Shown one piece after another: positions 25,388-33,290 of a stretch of DNA of 64,000 nucleotides. The DNA is taken from NCBI GenBank assembly GCA_041671525.1, contig JBAZBJ010000002.1:1-64000 (forward strand), in the 5' to 3' direction. How positions within the stretch are numbered: position 1 is the stretch's first letter; each line of letters starts with the position of its first letter. The notes under the pieces are model-generated. The model saw nothing but the letters and a program-made list of their open reading frames with translations, was not told where the DNA came from and did not search any database. The DNA comes from UBA11098 sp041671525. GTDB taxonomy: Bacteria > Patescibacteriota > Minisyncoccia > Moranbacterales > UBA2206. The translations under genes were made by a program, and so were the position numbers.

Positions 25388-25417
25388 AGAAAAACGCCGA
25401 AAGGCGCTTTTCTTTTT
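25388..25417 (+). terminator. Terminator after the 39-residue ORF
   Basis: AAAACGCC-GAAA-GGCGCTTTT with a following T run. Confidence 0.8.
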
Positions 25418-25442
25418 ATCCGAAAAGGGCTAAACTGGAAGT

Positions 25443-26015
25443 ATGATAGCTAAACTTCGAGGGAAAATTGAATATCTGAAAGACAACTATGTGGTGGTGG
25501 ATGTAAACGGGGTGGGATACAAAATCTTTCTGACTGTCTATACTTTCGGCAAGATCGTCGGACAGGAATCTGTTGATCTTTTCATTCACACCCATGTGCG
25601 GGAGGATGCGATTGATCTGTATGGTTTTTTGACGATGGAGGAACTGGAAATGTTTGAACTGCTGATTTCCATTTCCGGCGTAGGACCCAAATCGGGACTG
25701 GGCATTCTGACCGTGGCCACGCCCAACACCATCAAAACAGCAATTTTGAATGAAGACCCAGCTATCCTAACCAAGGTTTCGGGCGTGGGCAAGAAAACGG
25801 CCGAGCGGGTCATTTTGGAACTCAAGAACAAGGTGGCCGACATGCCGGAGAGCGAAAAAGACGGCTCCATCTCAGACGTCGATGCGATTGAGGCTTTGAC
25901 TGGCATGGGCTACAGCGTGACCGAAGCACGCGACGCTCTGAAAATGGTGCCGGTCGATGTGAAAGATATCGGAAAACGTGTGGGGATGGCGCTGAAAAAT
26001 TTGGGGAAGAAATAA
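25443..26015 (+). CDS. ruvA: Holliday junction DNA-binding protein RuvA
   Basis: 190 residues. MIAKLRGKIEYLKDNYVVVDVNGVGYKI (OB fold), two helix-hairpin-helix motifs (ISGVGPKSGLGIL and VSGVGKKTAERVI) and the C-terminal three-helix RuvB-binding domain after an acidic linker. RuvA tetramers hold the junction for RuvB. Encoded away from ruvB and ruvC. Confidence 0.96.
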   Translation: MIAKLRGKIEYLKDNYVVVDVNGVGYKIFLTVYTFGKIVGQESVDLFIHTHVREDAIDLYGFLTMEELEMFELLISISGVGPKSGLGILTVATPNTIKTAILNEDPAILTKVSGVGKKTAERVILELKNKVADMPESEKDGSISDVDAIEALTGMGYSVTEARDALKMVPVDVKDIGKRVGMALKNLGKK

Positions 26016-26038
26016 AATCGAGGTGGCGCCTCGATTTT
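26014..26038. terminator. Bidirectional terminator between ruvA and the ACT-like gene
   Basis: AAAATCGAGG and CCTCGATTTT arms with a 5-base loop; serves both converging genes. Confidence 0.8.
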
Positions 26039-26699
26039 ATAATGACGCTTTGTCTTTTTTGGAAAAACAATTATATAACGTATCAAAAGCCAGCTTGATA
26101 TCTTTTTCTTCAATATACAAAATCAACTCAGTGTAGGTGGAAGAAATTTCATAAACGCTGATGCCCTGCAGCGCTACTTGCTGCAGCACGTAATAGAAGA
26201 AGCCTGGCATATCATTATATTTAGCGTCAAATTTCAAGCCCAGGGACGAAAGACCGCGCTTGATGCTTTTGGGTTGTTCTTCCATTAAGTTCAAAATAGT
26301 ATCAATTAGACCTTCATTAATGAGCATGGTTATTTCAGTAATACCTTGGCTCAGAGTCAGGTAACCTTTTTGTTTTTGGATTTCGGCGTGGACTTTATTC
26401 AGATTTTCCAGAACGGCTGAGCTGGCAAAAAAGTTGATCGAGCACAGCTCGGAGTTGACAGTTAGGTTGATAATGGGGAATTCCTCGATCTTTGGGATAT
26501 CTTGGGCGTTTTCTCTTTGCAATCGGGACAAGCCCATCAAAATAGCGTTGATGCCGACTTCCTTTTTGACTCGGGTCTCAATAAGGGGTTTTACAAAGGC
26601 CGCTAGTTTTGAAAGATTCAATAGGCGGTTATATAAGCCAAATTTAAAGAAGCTATTAGCTTCGACAATTTCTTTAAGGGAGTCCGATATCTTGAGCAT
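26037..26699 (-). CDS. ACT-like-domain protein, probable regulator
   Basis: 220 residues, no membrane segment. Residues ~1-75 are helical. The middle and C-terminal parts contain two alpha/beta units that resemble ACT domains (INLTVNSELCSINFFASSAVLENLNKVHAEI, and VALQGISVYEISSTYTELILYIEEKDIKLAFDTLY, which is close to the second ACT of aspartate kinases). No kinase domain is present. It probably binds a small ligand, but the function is unknown. Confidence 0.5.
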   Translation of the reverse strand: MLKISDSLKEIVEANSFFKFGLYNRLLNLSKLAAFVKPLIETRVKKEVGINAILMGLSRLQRENAQDIPKIEEFPIINLTVNSELCSINFFASSAVLENLNKVHAEIQKQKGYLTLSQGITEITMLINEGLIDTILNLMEEQPKSIKRGLSSLGLKFDAKYNDMPGFFYYVLQQVALQGISVYEISSTYTELILYIEEKDIKLAFDTLYNCFSKKDKASL

Positions 26700-26844
26700 A
26701 ATGTTATATTTATAACAAAATAATGTTAATTTATATAATTTTATCTAATTACTTAACATTTGTCAAGACAGGGTGTATGGTTGCCTGTAACGATAGAGAA
26801 CGACTGGTTTTTAAAATCAGAATAAAAAAAGAGGGGGTATTATT

Positions 26845-27264
26845 ATGACAGCGCATGAGCGGAGGACCATTGAGATGGCAGAATCTTTTGTGGTAGCAAG
26901 ATACGGGGGCAACTTACCAATGGGAAGTGTGGAGGCGTCTGCTTGCAGGGATAAGGTGTTCAAGGATCTCGCAGTCGTGGTTGTCCACACAAGAGCAATA
27001 AACTCTGGCAATCCTGGAACTACCCATGTATGGGTGTGTTGCAGGTTTAAAGACAAGATGATTGGTGATAGCATCTTGTCGGGAGAAAGTGTTGCAGTAA
27101 AAGATGTAGAATTGGAAACAAATCACGAAGGGTGGGGCCTTAGAGTGCAGATGAGCGCTAGGTTCATAAAGGATGCAGATCATCCTCGTGTCAGTCGTGG
27201 TGAGCAGACTGGGATGCATGTGGAAATCTTTAAGTCTATAAAATCTTTGCAGAAGGGGGAGTGA
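26845..27264 (+). CDS. Protein of unknown function (139 aa)
   Basis: Preceded by a GGGGG-rich purine stretch 7 bases before the ATG that can serve as ribosome binding site. The protein is soluble, mixed alpha/beta, with GTTHVWVCCRF and two Cys in a row. I do not recognise a family. It is followed one base after its stop by the 27266 gene, so the two form an operon ended by a terminator. Confidence 0.55.
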   Translation: MTAHERRTIEMAESFVVARYGGNLPMGSVEASACRDKVFKDLAVVVVHTRAINSGNPGTTHVWVCCRFKDKMIGDSILSGESVAVKDVELETNHEGWGLRVQMSARFIKDADHPRVSRGEQTGMHVEIFKSIKSLQKGE

Positions 27265-27265
27265 A

Positions 27266-27598
27266 ATGAAGGATTTGAGAAGGTATATTATTGGGGAATT
27301 CAAAAAAGATAGCGTATATCTTAAAAAGGAAATTAAAAAAACAGAAAGAAATGCCACGCTGGTTAGATCAGGCAAGAGTGTATCCTTTATGGTTGTAGTG
27401 AGTCCTCATCCCAGAATCGCTTACGATAAAGGAATAACTGCCGAGGATTTCTATGGGAAAACAATAAAGGAGGCCAAGGAGAACGCAGCGAAATTCAAAG
27501 AGGAATGTTCAGGCTCAATCAAGGCTGTGTATGCAGTCATTAATGAGACTCGGGCTAAAATTATATTGCCAAAAAAACTCTGGAAGGGAGGAAGTTAA
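27266..27598 (+). CDS. Basic protein of unknown function (110 aa)
   Basis: Lysine-rich at the N-terminus (FKKDSVYLKKEIKKTERN), then VSFMVVVSPHPRIAYDKGITAEDFYGKTIKEAKENA. No family recognised. AAGGGGGAGTG just before its ATG is a good ribosome binding site, overlapping the end of the previous gene. Confidence 0.55.
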   Translation: MKDLRRYIIGEFKKDSVYLKKEIKKTERNATLVRSGKSVSFMVVVSPHPRIAYDKGITAEDFYGKTIKEAKENAAKFKEECSGSIKAVYAVINETRAKIILPKKLWKGGS

Positions 27599-27614
27599 TT
27601 TTATAAAAATTTAG

Positions 27615-27642
27615 GCGGGGATATTGTCCCCGCTTTCTTTTT
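27615..27642 (+). terminator. Terminator after the 26845-27598 operon
   Basis: GCGGGG-ATATTGT-CCCCGC then TTTCTTTTTT. Confidence 0.9.
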
Positions 27643-27668
27643 TGTGTAAATTTGTATAAACTTTAGAT

Positions 27669-28754
27669 ATGGAAAATATTAATGAATTTATCCAAAAAAA
27701 TAGCCCGGACGGAGGGTTTTTGCAATCGGAGCAGTGGCGGAAGTTTCAGGAGGCGACTGGCAAGAAAACTTTTAATGTTTCTGGCGAAAACTTTTGGGCG
27801 AATATTGTTGAACATAGATTACCACTAGTTGGTAAATATCTGTATATTCCCAGAGGCCCAATTTGTCATCCTGAGCGAACCCTGAGCGAGCAAAGCGAGT
27901 CGAAGGGGGAGTCGAAGGATCTAATTCAAGTAGATTCCTCGGTTGCGTCTCGCGGCGAGACTTCACTCGGAATGACAAAGTTAGTTGATTTGGCGAAACA
28001 AGAAAAGGCCGGCTGGATTAGATTTGACGCGAATGATTCGCTCACATTAGATATAATTCGCGAAAATTGGCGAGTAGTTAAAGCGCCGCATGACATGCAG
28101 CCGAAAGAAGTCTTTGTGATTGATATTAACAAAAACGAAGAGGATTTATTGAGTGGTATGAAGTCAAAAACCAGATATAATATTAAGTTGGCAGAGAAGA
28201 AAGGTGTGAGCGTGCGCGCAATAACCAAGATACAAGATACAATAACCAAACAAAAAACAAATTCCAATATTCAAAATACAAACTACTTTAACGAATTTTT
28301 GAGACTAGTAAAAGTTACAGCTAAGCGCGATGGCATCACGCCGCATCCGGACAGCCATTACCAAAAAATGTTCACAACTATTCCGGATAAAAACTTGAAG
28401 CTGTATGTGGCGGAATATGAAAACAAAATTATCGCAGCTAATCTGGTGGTTTTTTATGGGGACACCGCGACCTATCTGCACGGCGCTTCCGACAACGAAA
28501 ATCGCAATGTCATGGCGCCGTTCTTGTTGCAATGGCGACAGATCCAAGACGCGAAAAAATCTGGCTGCACGCGCTATGACTTTGGCGGGGTCAGTACAAT
28601 AGGTAATAAGGACTGGGCGGGCATTACGAAATTCAAGACGGGTTTTTCACCAAACACCCAGCCGCTTGAATTTCCTGGTAGCTTTGATATAGTGTTGAGT
28701 CCAATGAAGTATAATGCATATCGAATTATTCAGAAGCTAAAAAGCCTTTTATGA
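27669..28754 (+). CDS. FemX/FemAB-family peptidyltransferase
   Basis: 361 residues. Two GNAT-like halves: GFLQSEQWRKFQEATG, GKYLYIPRGPI, LSGMKSKTRYNIKLAEKKGV, and the C-terminal LYVAEYENKIIAANLVVFYGDTATYLHGASDNENRNVMAPFLLQW with YDFGGV. FemX-type enzymes move an amino acid from aminoacyl-tRNA to the lipid II side chain to build a peptidoglycan cross-bridge. Residues ~66-104 (CHPERTLSEQSESKG...) are not part of the fold; they are encoded by a dispersed palindrome in frame. The stop overlaps the murE start (ATGA), linking both to wall synthesis. Confidence 0.85.
   Translation: MENINEFIQKNSPDGGFLQSEQWRKFQEATGKKTFNVSGENFWANIVEHRLPLVGKYLYIPRGPICHPERTLSEQSESKGESKDLIQVDSSVASRGETSLGMTKLVDLAKQEKAGWIRFDANDSLTLDIIRENWRVVKAPHDMQPKEVFVIDINKNEEDLLSGMKSKTRYNIKLAEKKGVSVRAITKIQDTITKQKTNSNIQNTNYFNEFLRLVKVTAKRDGITPHPDSHYQKMFTTIPDKNLKLYVAEYENKIIAANLVVFYGDTATYLHGASDNENRNVMAPFLLQWRQIQDAKKSGCTRYDFGGVSTIGNKDWAGITKFKTGFSPNTQPLEFPGSFDIVLSPMKYNAYRIIQKLKSLL
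27863..27978. repeat. Dispersed palindrome inserted in frame in femX
   Basis: Starts TTGTCATCCTGAGCG, contains GGATCTAATTCAAGTAGATTCC, ends CACTCGGAATGACAA; the ends are inverted copies. Nearly identical to the copy in murE at 29338-29432, 1.4 kb away. Confidence 0.9.
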
Positions 28755-30109
28755 AAAAATTAATTCCACAATCACTCAAAAATATCTATCATCTGGCGCA
28801 GGCGGTGCTAGCCAATTTTATGTATGGCTGGCCTGCCCGCAGTGCTACGCACAGCGTTGCAGGCGGGCCGAGCAAAAGTATCAAGGTGATTGGGGTGACC
28901 GGGACGGACGGCAAGACGACGACCGTGCAGATGATCACGCGTATTTTGGAAGAAGCGGGGCACAAAGTCGCGATGGCCTCAACGATCAACTATCGGATCA
29001 ATGGTCGGGAGTGGAAAAACCTGTCGCACTTCACGACCCTCTCGTCTTTTGCGGTGCAGAAATTTATTTTGGACGCGGTCAAAGAACGCTGTGAATATTT
29101 GGTGCTGGAAACTTCTTCGCATTCACTGGATCAATTTCGGGTCTGGGGTGTGCCATATCAAACAGCCGTGATCACCAATGTGACACGGGAACATCTGGAC
29201 TATCACACGACGATGGAGCGATACCGCCAGGCCAAAAGCAAACTGTTTCGCAAAGCTAAAATTGCCATTGTGAACGCGGACATGGAAAAACCGGAAGATT
29301 TTCTGCGATTCAATAATGAGCAGCAGATTGTATATACTTGTCATCCTGAGCGGAGCGGAGCGGAGTCGAAGGATCTAATTCGAGTAGATTCCTCGGTTGC
29401 GTCTCGCGGCGAGACTTCACTCGGAATGACAAAATTTATTAAGGCTGAAAATATAAAACTGGGGATCAACAAGTCGGATTTTATAGTTGATAATCAAAAA
29501 TTTACGTTAAATTTGATCGGCGACTTTAATATTGAGAATGCCTTGGCGGCAATCAGTGTTGGCGTTTCCGAAAAAATTGAGCTGGCGACCTGCGCGCGAG
29601 CGTTGGAAAAAATTACAAATGTTCCGGGGCGGATGGAATACGTGGCCAATGAACGAGGGCTGAATATTCTGGTGGATTTTGCGCTGACGCCGCATGCGTT
29701 GGAGGAATTGTATACATTGCTGGCGAAGATAAAAAAACCGGCAGCCAAAGTCATTGCGGTTTTTGGTTCCTGTGGTGAACGCGATCGCGGCAAACGGCCG
29801 ATCATGGGCGAGATTGTGTCACGGCACGCCGACTTGGTAATTGTAACCAATGATGAGCCGTACCGTGAAGATCCGCGCCAGATCATTAATGAAATTGTCG
29901 CCGGGATAAAAAATAAAAAAGAAAACGAAAGTTTGTTTATTATTCCGGACCGGCGCGAAGCCATCCGCAAGGCCTTACAGCTGGCGCAAATTGATGACAT
30001 TGTGGCTGTCACGGGCATGGGCGAATTTGAATCAATGATAGTCGGCACGCAAAAAATTCCTTGGAACGATAGGAAGGTCATTTTGGAAGAATTGCAAAAA
30101 CTTCAATAA
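28751..30109 (+). CDS. MurE-like Mur ligase (UDP-MurNAc-tripeptide synthetase family)
   Basis: 452 residues. ATP loop IGVTGTDGKTTTVQ at ~42-55, ETSSHSLDQFRV, TNVTREHLDYH, and the C-terminal domain FGSCGERDRGKRPIMGEI. MurE adds the third stem-peptide residue. The N-terminal MurE domain is mostly missing (only ~40 residues before the P-loop). The specificity loop usually written DNPR reads NDEPYREDP, so the third residue cannot be guessed. Two repeat-coded insertions: ARSATHSVAGGP at 28830-28869 and CHPERSGAESKD... at 29338-29432. Overlaps femX by four bases. Confidence 0.85.
   Translation: MKKLIPQSLKNIYHLAQAVLANFMYGWPARSATHSVAGGPSKSIKVIGVTGTDGKTTTVQMITRILEEAGHKVAMASTINYRINGREWKNLSHFTTLSSFAVQKFILDAVKERCEYLVLETSSHSLDQFRVWGVPYQTAVITNVTREHLDYHTTMERYRQAKSKLFRKAKIAIVNADMEKPEDFLRFNNEQQIVYTCHPERSGAESKDLIRVDSSVASRGETSLGMTKFIKAENIKLGINKSDFIVDNQKFTLNLIGDFNIENALAAISVGVSEKIELATCARALEKITNVPGRMEYVANERGLNILVDFALTPHALEELYTLLAKIKKPAAKVIAVFGSCGERDRGKRPIMGEIVSRHADLVIVTNDEPYREDPRQIINEIVAGIKNKKENESLFIIPDRREAIRKALQLAQIDDIVAVTGMGEFESMIVGTQKIPWNDRKVILEELQKLQ
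28830..28869. repeat. Imperfect palindrome near the murE start
   Basis: GGCCTGCCCGCA and TGCAGGCGGGCC arms (10 of 12 bases pair), in frame just before the P-loop. Confidence 0.6.
29338..29432. repeat. Dispersed palindrome inserted in frame in murE
   Basis: TTGTCATCCTGAGCGGAG ... CACTCGGAATGACAA, same reading frame and almost the same peptide as the femX copy. Confidence 0.9.
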
Positions 30110-30135
30110 AAAAATCCCCTGCGCAGGGGATTTTT
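30108..30135. terminator. Bidirectional terminator between murE and the PAP2-like gene
   Basis: AAAAATCCCCTGCGCAGGGGATTTTT, a nearly perfect palindrome. Confidence 0.9.
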
Positions 30136-30148
30136 AAGTTGCAGAAAT

Positions 30149-30598
30149 TTAGCCTAAAAGTTTAATGATCAACCATGTCAGCAGGAAGCCATAGATGCCG
30201 CCGACGATTACTTCGGAAACGCGGTGACCCATGCGTTCTTTGAGGCGGGGGAACTTGGCTTCCAGGTCGAGTTGTTGCACTAGCATATTCAAATAACGTC
30301 CTTGGTCGCCCATGTACATGCGCAGTCGTGCTGCATCATCGATGATGATGATGGCAAAAGCAAAGGCGATCGCAAACGCGCCGGTGTGCACGCCTTCATA
30401 AAAACCGATGGCGGTGACCAACGAGATGGCAAAACCGGTGTGGGCGCTTGGCATGTGGCCGTGGGTCATGATGTAGTGGAAATCCCAACCATGCTTGAGC
30501 GAATAAATGATAAATTTGGTGATTTGGATGACTCCGCCGACGAAAAGTGGCACGAGAAAAACATAATAGGGCGAGAGGGAATTGAGTAGTGATTGCAT
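30149..30598 (-). CDS. Divergent PAP2-family (YuiD/DUF212) membrane protein
   Basis: 149 residues with about four membrane helices. GHMPSAHTGFAISLVTAIG and HRVSEVIVGGIYGFLLTW are the signature of the divergent PAP2 (acid phosphatase/VanZ-related) family; the SAH and HR..E residues correspond to phosphatase motifs. A role in dephosphorylating a lipid carrier such as undecaprenyl pyrophosphate is plausible but unproven. Confidence 0.85.
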   Translation of the reverse strand: MQSLLNSLSPYYVFLVPLFVGGVIQITKFIIYSLKHGWDFHYIMTHGHMPSAHTGFAISLVTAIGFYEGVHTGAFAIAFAFAIIIIDDAARLRMYMGDQGRYLNMLVQQLDLEAKFPRLKERMGHRVSEVIVGGIYGFLLTWLIIKLLG

Positions 30599-30647
30599 AG
30601 GTTTAGTTTAGCCAATTTACGCCTAAATAATAGCATATTTTCACGTA

Positions 30648-30676
30648 TTGACAAAATCCTCGAAACCTGCTACACT
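30648..30676 (+). promoter_or_regulatory. Promoter of the structured RNA at 30701
   Basis: TTGACA, 17-base spacer, TACACT. Confidence 0.75.
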
Positions 30677-30682
30677 TTCTTG

Positions 30683-30947
30683 TTATAGTTCATTTCATGA
30701 GTCCAGAGGGCAGGGCGGCGGTTATGTGGTTATCTATGTAATTGCCGCTATGCCCTTTGAACGAAGGAGCAAATACGAACCGCCACGGCGGGGAAAGGAA
30801 ACAAAAACATCATGCCGAATCAATGAATCGCAGCGCGGTGCGCGCAGAGGGCAACTATGCCGGAAAAAGAAAAATAGTCGAGGTGGCTAAACCCTCGGGT
30901 CGAAAATAGCCAAACTGGACGTTGTTGTGAAACACCGTCCTTTTTTT
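30683..30947 (+). ncRNA. Structured non-coding RNA with closing stem and terminator, family unknown
   Basis: The 400-base gap between the PAP2-like gene and lemA contains a promoter (30648), then GTCCAG at 30701-30706 that pairs with CTGGAC at 30915-30920 to close the whole molecule. Inside, AGGGCA..GCGGCGGTT (from 30707) pairs with AATTGCCGCTATGCCCT (to 30756) in a ~20-pair hairpin, then a CCGCC/GGCGG hairpin and purine-rich joining regions. It ends in GGACG..CGTCC and seven T (30917-30947). No open frame with a ribosome site is convincing. I looked for tmRNA, RNase P, SRP and 6S signatures and saw none that fit. Confidence 0.6.
30917..30947 (+). terminator. Terminator of the structured RNA
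   Basis: GGACG and CGTCC with an inner TGTT/AACA pair, then seven T. The GGAC bases also belong to the closing stem, so the two structures compete. Confidence 0.75.
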
Positions 30948-30997
30948 ATTGCCAAAATTGTAGTATTATTAAGGCGTAATAAACTAAGCTAAAAACT

Positions 30998-31540
30998 ATG
31001 ATTATCCTACTCATAATTGTCATTGTGATCGCCGTATGGTTGGTCGCGACGTACAACGGGCTGATTACCCTCAAGAATCGTGTCGACGAAGCGTGGAGCG
31101 ACATCGATGTGCAGCTCAAAAGACGCTATGACCTGATTCCCAATCTGGTGAACACGGTCAAAGGTTATGCGGCGCACGAAAAAGAAGTATTTGAGAAAGT
31201 GACGGAAGCCCGGGCGCGCGCCATGGGTGCCGGCAGCGCCGCTGACAAAGCGCAAGCCGAGAATATGCTGAGCAACACTTTGAAAAGTTTGTTTGCGGTG
31301 GCCGAAGCCTATCCCGATCTGAAAGCCAACCAAAACTTTTTGGAATTGCAACGCGAGCTGACTGACACGGAAGACAAGATTCAGGCTTCTCGCCGATTCT
31401 ACAATGGCAACGTGCGGGACTTCAACACCAAGATTCAAGTTTTCCCGACCAACCTGATTGCCAGCATGTTGAATTTTGTGAAGCGTGATTTTTTTGAAGC
31501 GGGTGAAGGCGAAAAAGAGCCGGTGAAAGTCGAGTTCTGA
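30998..31540 (+). CDS. lemA: LemA family protein
   Basis: 180 residues. N-terminal membrane helix (~2-18), then NGLITLKNRVDEAWSDIDVQLKRRYDLIPNLVNTVKGYAAHEKEVFE, the family signature, and LQRELTDTEDKIQASRRFYNGNVRDFN. LemA proteins are membrane-attached coiled-coil proteins often encoded with HtpX, as here, and thought to take part in envelope quality control. Confidence 0.95.
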   Translation: MIILLIIVIVIAVWLVATYNGLITLKNRVDEAWSDIDVQLKRRYDLIPNLVNTVKGYAAHEKEVFEKVTEARARAMGAGSAADKAQAENMLSNTLKSLFAVAEAYPDLKANQNFLELQRELTDTEDKIQASRRFYNGNVRDFNTKIQVFPTNLIASMLNFVKRDFFEAGEGEKEPVKVEF

Positions 31541-31546
31541 CCACTG

Positions 31547-31568
31547 ACCTGCCTACCGGCAGGCAGGT
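31547..31568. repeat. LPAGRQ-type palindrome between lemA and 31604
   Basis: ACCTGCCTACCGGCAGG followed by CAGGT; same core as in the LTD gene and dnaG, here outside any gene. Confidence 0.8.
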
Positions 31569-31603
31569 TAGCACATGATTAAAATGATTCCACTGAAAAA
31601 TTA

Positions 31604-32353
31604 ATGTTTAAAACAAAAACCAAAAAAGAAAAAATCGATTACAAAGCAGAGATAGACGCAATGAAGAAGGATGAGATTGAACGCTGCAAAAAAGAGTGCG
31701 AAGTTTGCAACAACCGTCGGAGCTACAATTCCAACGCGGTGGCAGTCATGTTTTTGATCGTGCTGACAGTTTTCATGGTGGGCACGATCCTCTATGCGGT
31801 CTATGCTTTCGTCCACGTGACGCGCATTTCGGATTTGGCTGGGGTACACGTGACGCCGGCCATCCGCAAAGCCACTAATTCACTCATGAATGAAGGAGGC
31901 GTGGAGGAACGCATGCGAAAGACGCCCGGTTATGAAAACTGGTTGGTCTATCATAATGATTTATTTGCAGTCATGTATCTACCGGATTGGGAAGTGAAAG
32001 TTGATGGGGGAGTGGTTTTTAAAAAATATAACAACCGACAGATCCAGCGTTTTGATTCTTTGGCGATGTCGGTTGTGTTCGGAACCTTGGAAAATCCGGA
32101 CAATCTGCCGCTGGAACAAATATTGAAAGACAATCACCGCGCTGTCGGCAAAAAACCAATTTATGCGGAAGTGGCCGGCAAAGGCGTTTTGCGGACAGGG
32201 AAAATCAGTCTGGACAGTGGGCTGACCGCCGAAAGTGTGTATTGGCCGCTGGAGCAAAAAGTTTTTTACATGGAGGCGGTTCATTTTGATAAAAAAACGA
32301 CTGACTGCGAAAAAGATTTCCAAAAAATGTTGGATTCGGTAAATTTTTTATAA
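31604..32353 (+). CDS. Membrane-anchored protein of unknown function between lemA and htpX
   Basis: 249 residues. A charged cytoplasmic N-terminus with a CKKECEVCNN cysteine cluster (~30-40), one membrane helix at ~47-70 (AVMFLIVLTVFMVGTILYAVYAF), then an extracytoplasmic domain of about 140 residues (LFAVMYLPDWEVKVDGGVVFKK) that looks like the small beta-rich domains predicted in many secreted CPR proteins. No enzyme motif. Its stop is 4 bases before htpX, so it belongs to the lemA-htpX operon. Confidence 0.65.
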   Translation: MFKTKTKKEKIDYKAEIDAMKKDEIERCKKECEVCNNRRSYNSNAVAVMFLIVLTVFMVGTILYAVYAFVHVTRISDLAGVHVTPAIRKATNSLMNEGGVEERMRKTPGYENWLVYHNDLFAVMYLPDWEVKVDGGVVFKKYNNRQIQRFDSLAMSVVFGTLENPDNLPLEQILKDNHRAVGKKPIYAEVAGKGVLRTGKISLDSGLTAESVYWPLEQKVFYMEAVHFDKKTTDCEKDFQKMLDSVNFL

Positions 32354-32357
32354 CTAA

Positions 32358-33254
32358 ATGGCAACACTATACACACAAGCCGACAAAAATACGCGCCTGA
32401 CCTGGGTTTATATCACAGGTTTTTTAGTCTTTGTCATCGGCGTGGGTTATGTCTTTGCTGGCGCGATGGACAACAGCGCGATTCTTGTTGGTTGTGTCAT
32501 TTTTTCGGTGCTGATGAGTTTCGGTTCGTATTGGTGGAGCGACAAAATCGTCTTGGCGATGAGTGGCGCTAAAGAAGTGACGCATGACAATGGGCGTGAA
32601 GTTTTTCATCTGGTGGAAAATCTATGCATCACGGCCGGCCTGCCGGTGCCGAAAATTTATATCATCGAAGACAGCGCGCCCAACGCGTTCGCGACCGGGC
32701 GCGATCCGGAGCATGGCGTCATTTGCTTCACGACCGGCATCCTGCAAAAGCTGGAGAAAATTGAATTGGAGGGAGTCATCGCGCACGAACTGTCGCACAT
32801 CGGCAATAAGGATATTTTACTTTCCACAGTGGTGGTGGTGATGGTGGGTTTTGTGACGCTTTTGGCGGACTGGTTTCGGCATTGGGCGTTCTGGGGCGGA
32901 AAATCAAGAGATAATGATAGTGGTGGTGGACAATTGCGTTTGATCCTGATGATTGCGGCCATCGTGCTGTCGATTCTGGCGCCGATTGCGGCCGTGCTCA
33001 TGCAATTGGCCATTTCGCGTAAACGCGAATTTTTGGCGGACGCTTCAGGAGCTTTGCTAACAAGATATCCGGAAGGTCTGGCGCGCGCGCTGGAAAAAAT
33101 TTCCGCCGATCAAGAACCGCTCGAAGCCGCCAACCGCGCAACCGCGCATCTTTTCATTGCCAATCCCTTTAAGGGTAAGAAAGTTTCTTCACTATTCATG
33201 ACCCATCCGCCGATTGAAGAGAGGATAAAAGCGTTGCGGGGGATGAACGTGTAA
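32358..33254 (+). CDS. htpX: Membrane zinc protease HtpX
   Basis: 298 residues, M48 family. Membrane helices at ~18-36 and ~40-58, zinc motif HELSH at 143-147, more helices at ~155-175 and ~195-220, and REFLADASGALLTRYPEGLARAL supplying the third ligand Glu. HtpX degrades misfolded membrane proteins. Follows lemA and the 31604 gene in an operon. Confidence 0.95.
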   Translation: MATLYTQADKNTRLTWVYITGFLVFVIGVGYVFAGAMDNSAILVGCVIFSVLMSFGSYWWSDKIVLAMSGAKEVTHDNGREVFHLVENLCITAGLPVPKIYIIEDSAPNAFATGRDPEHGVICFTTGILQKLEKIELEGVIAHELSHIGNKDILLSTVVVVMVGFVTLLADWFRHWAFWGGKSRDNDSGGGQLRLILMIAAIVLSILAPIAAVLMQLAISRKREFLADASGALLTRYPEGLARALEKISADQEPLEAANRATAHLFIANPFKGKKVSSLFMTHPPIEERIKALRGMNV

Positions 33255-33259
33255 AGTTA

Positions 33260-33290
33260 AATTAGCGGGGCGGTGCCTCGCTAAATTTTT
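33260..33290 (+). terminator. Terminator after htpX
   Basis: AATTAGCG ... CGCTAAATTTTT with an inner GGC/GCC pair; ends at the next start codon. Confidence 0.7.

Noticed and set aside
16301..30109. Recoded UGA (glycine) as in Gracilibacteria
   Set aside because: UGA ends tsaE and femX at expected lengths and no in-frame UGA occurs in conserved domains.
30683..30947. Short plus-strand ORF at 30648-30890 as a protein gene
   Set aside because: No ribosome site, unusual composition, and the region is explained by a structured RNA with promoter and terminator.
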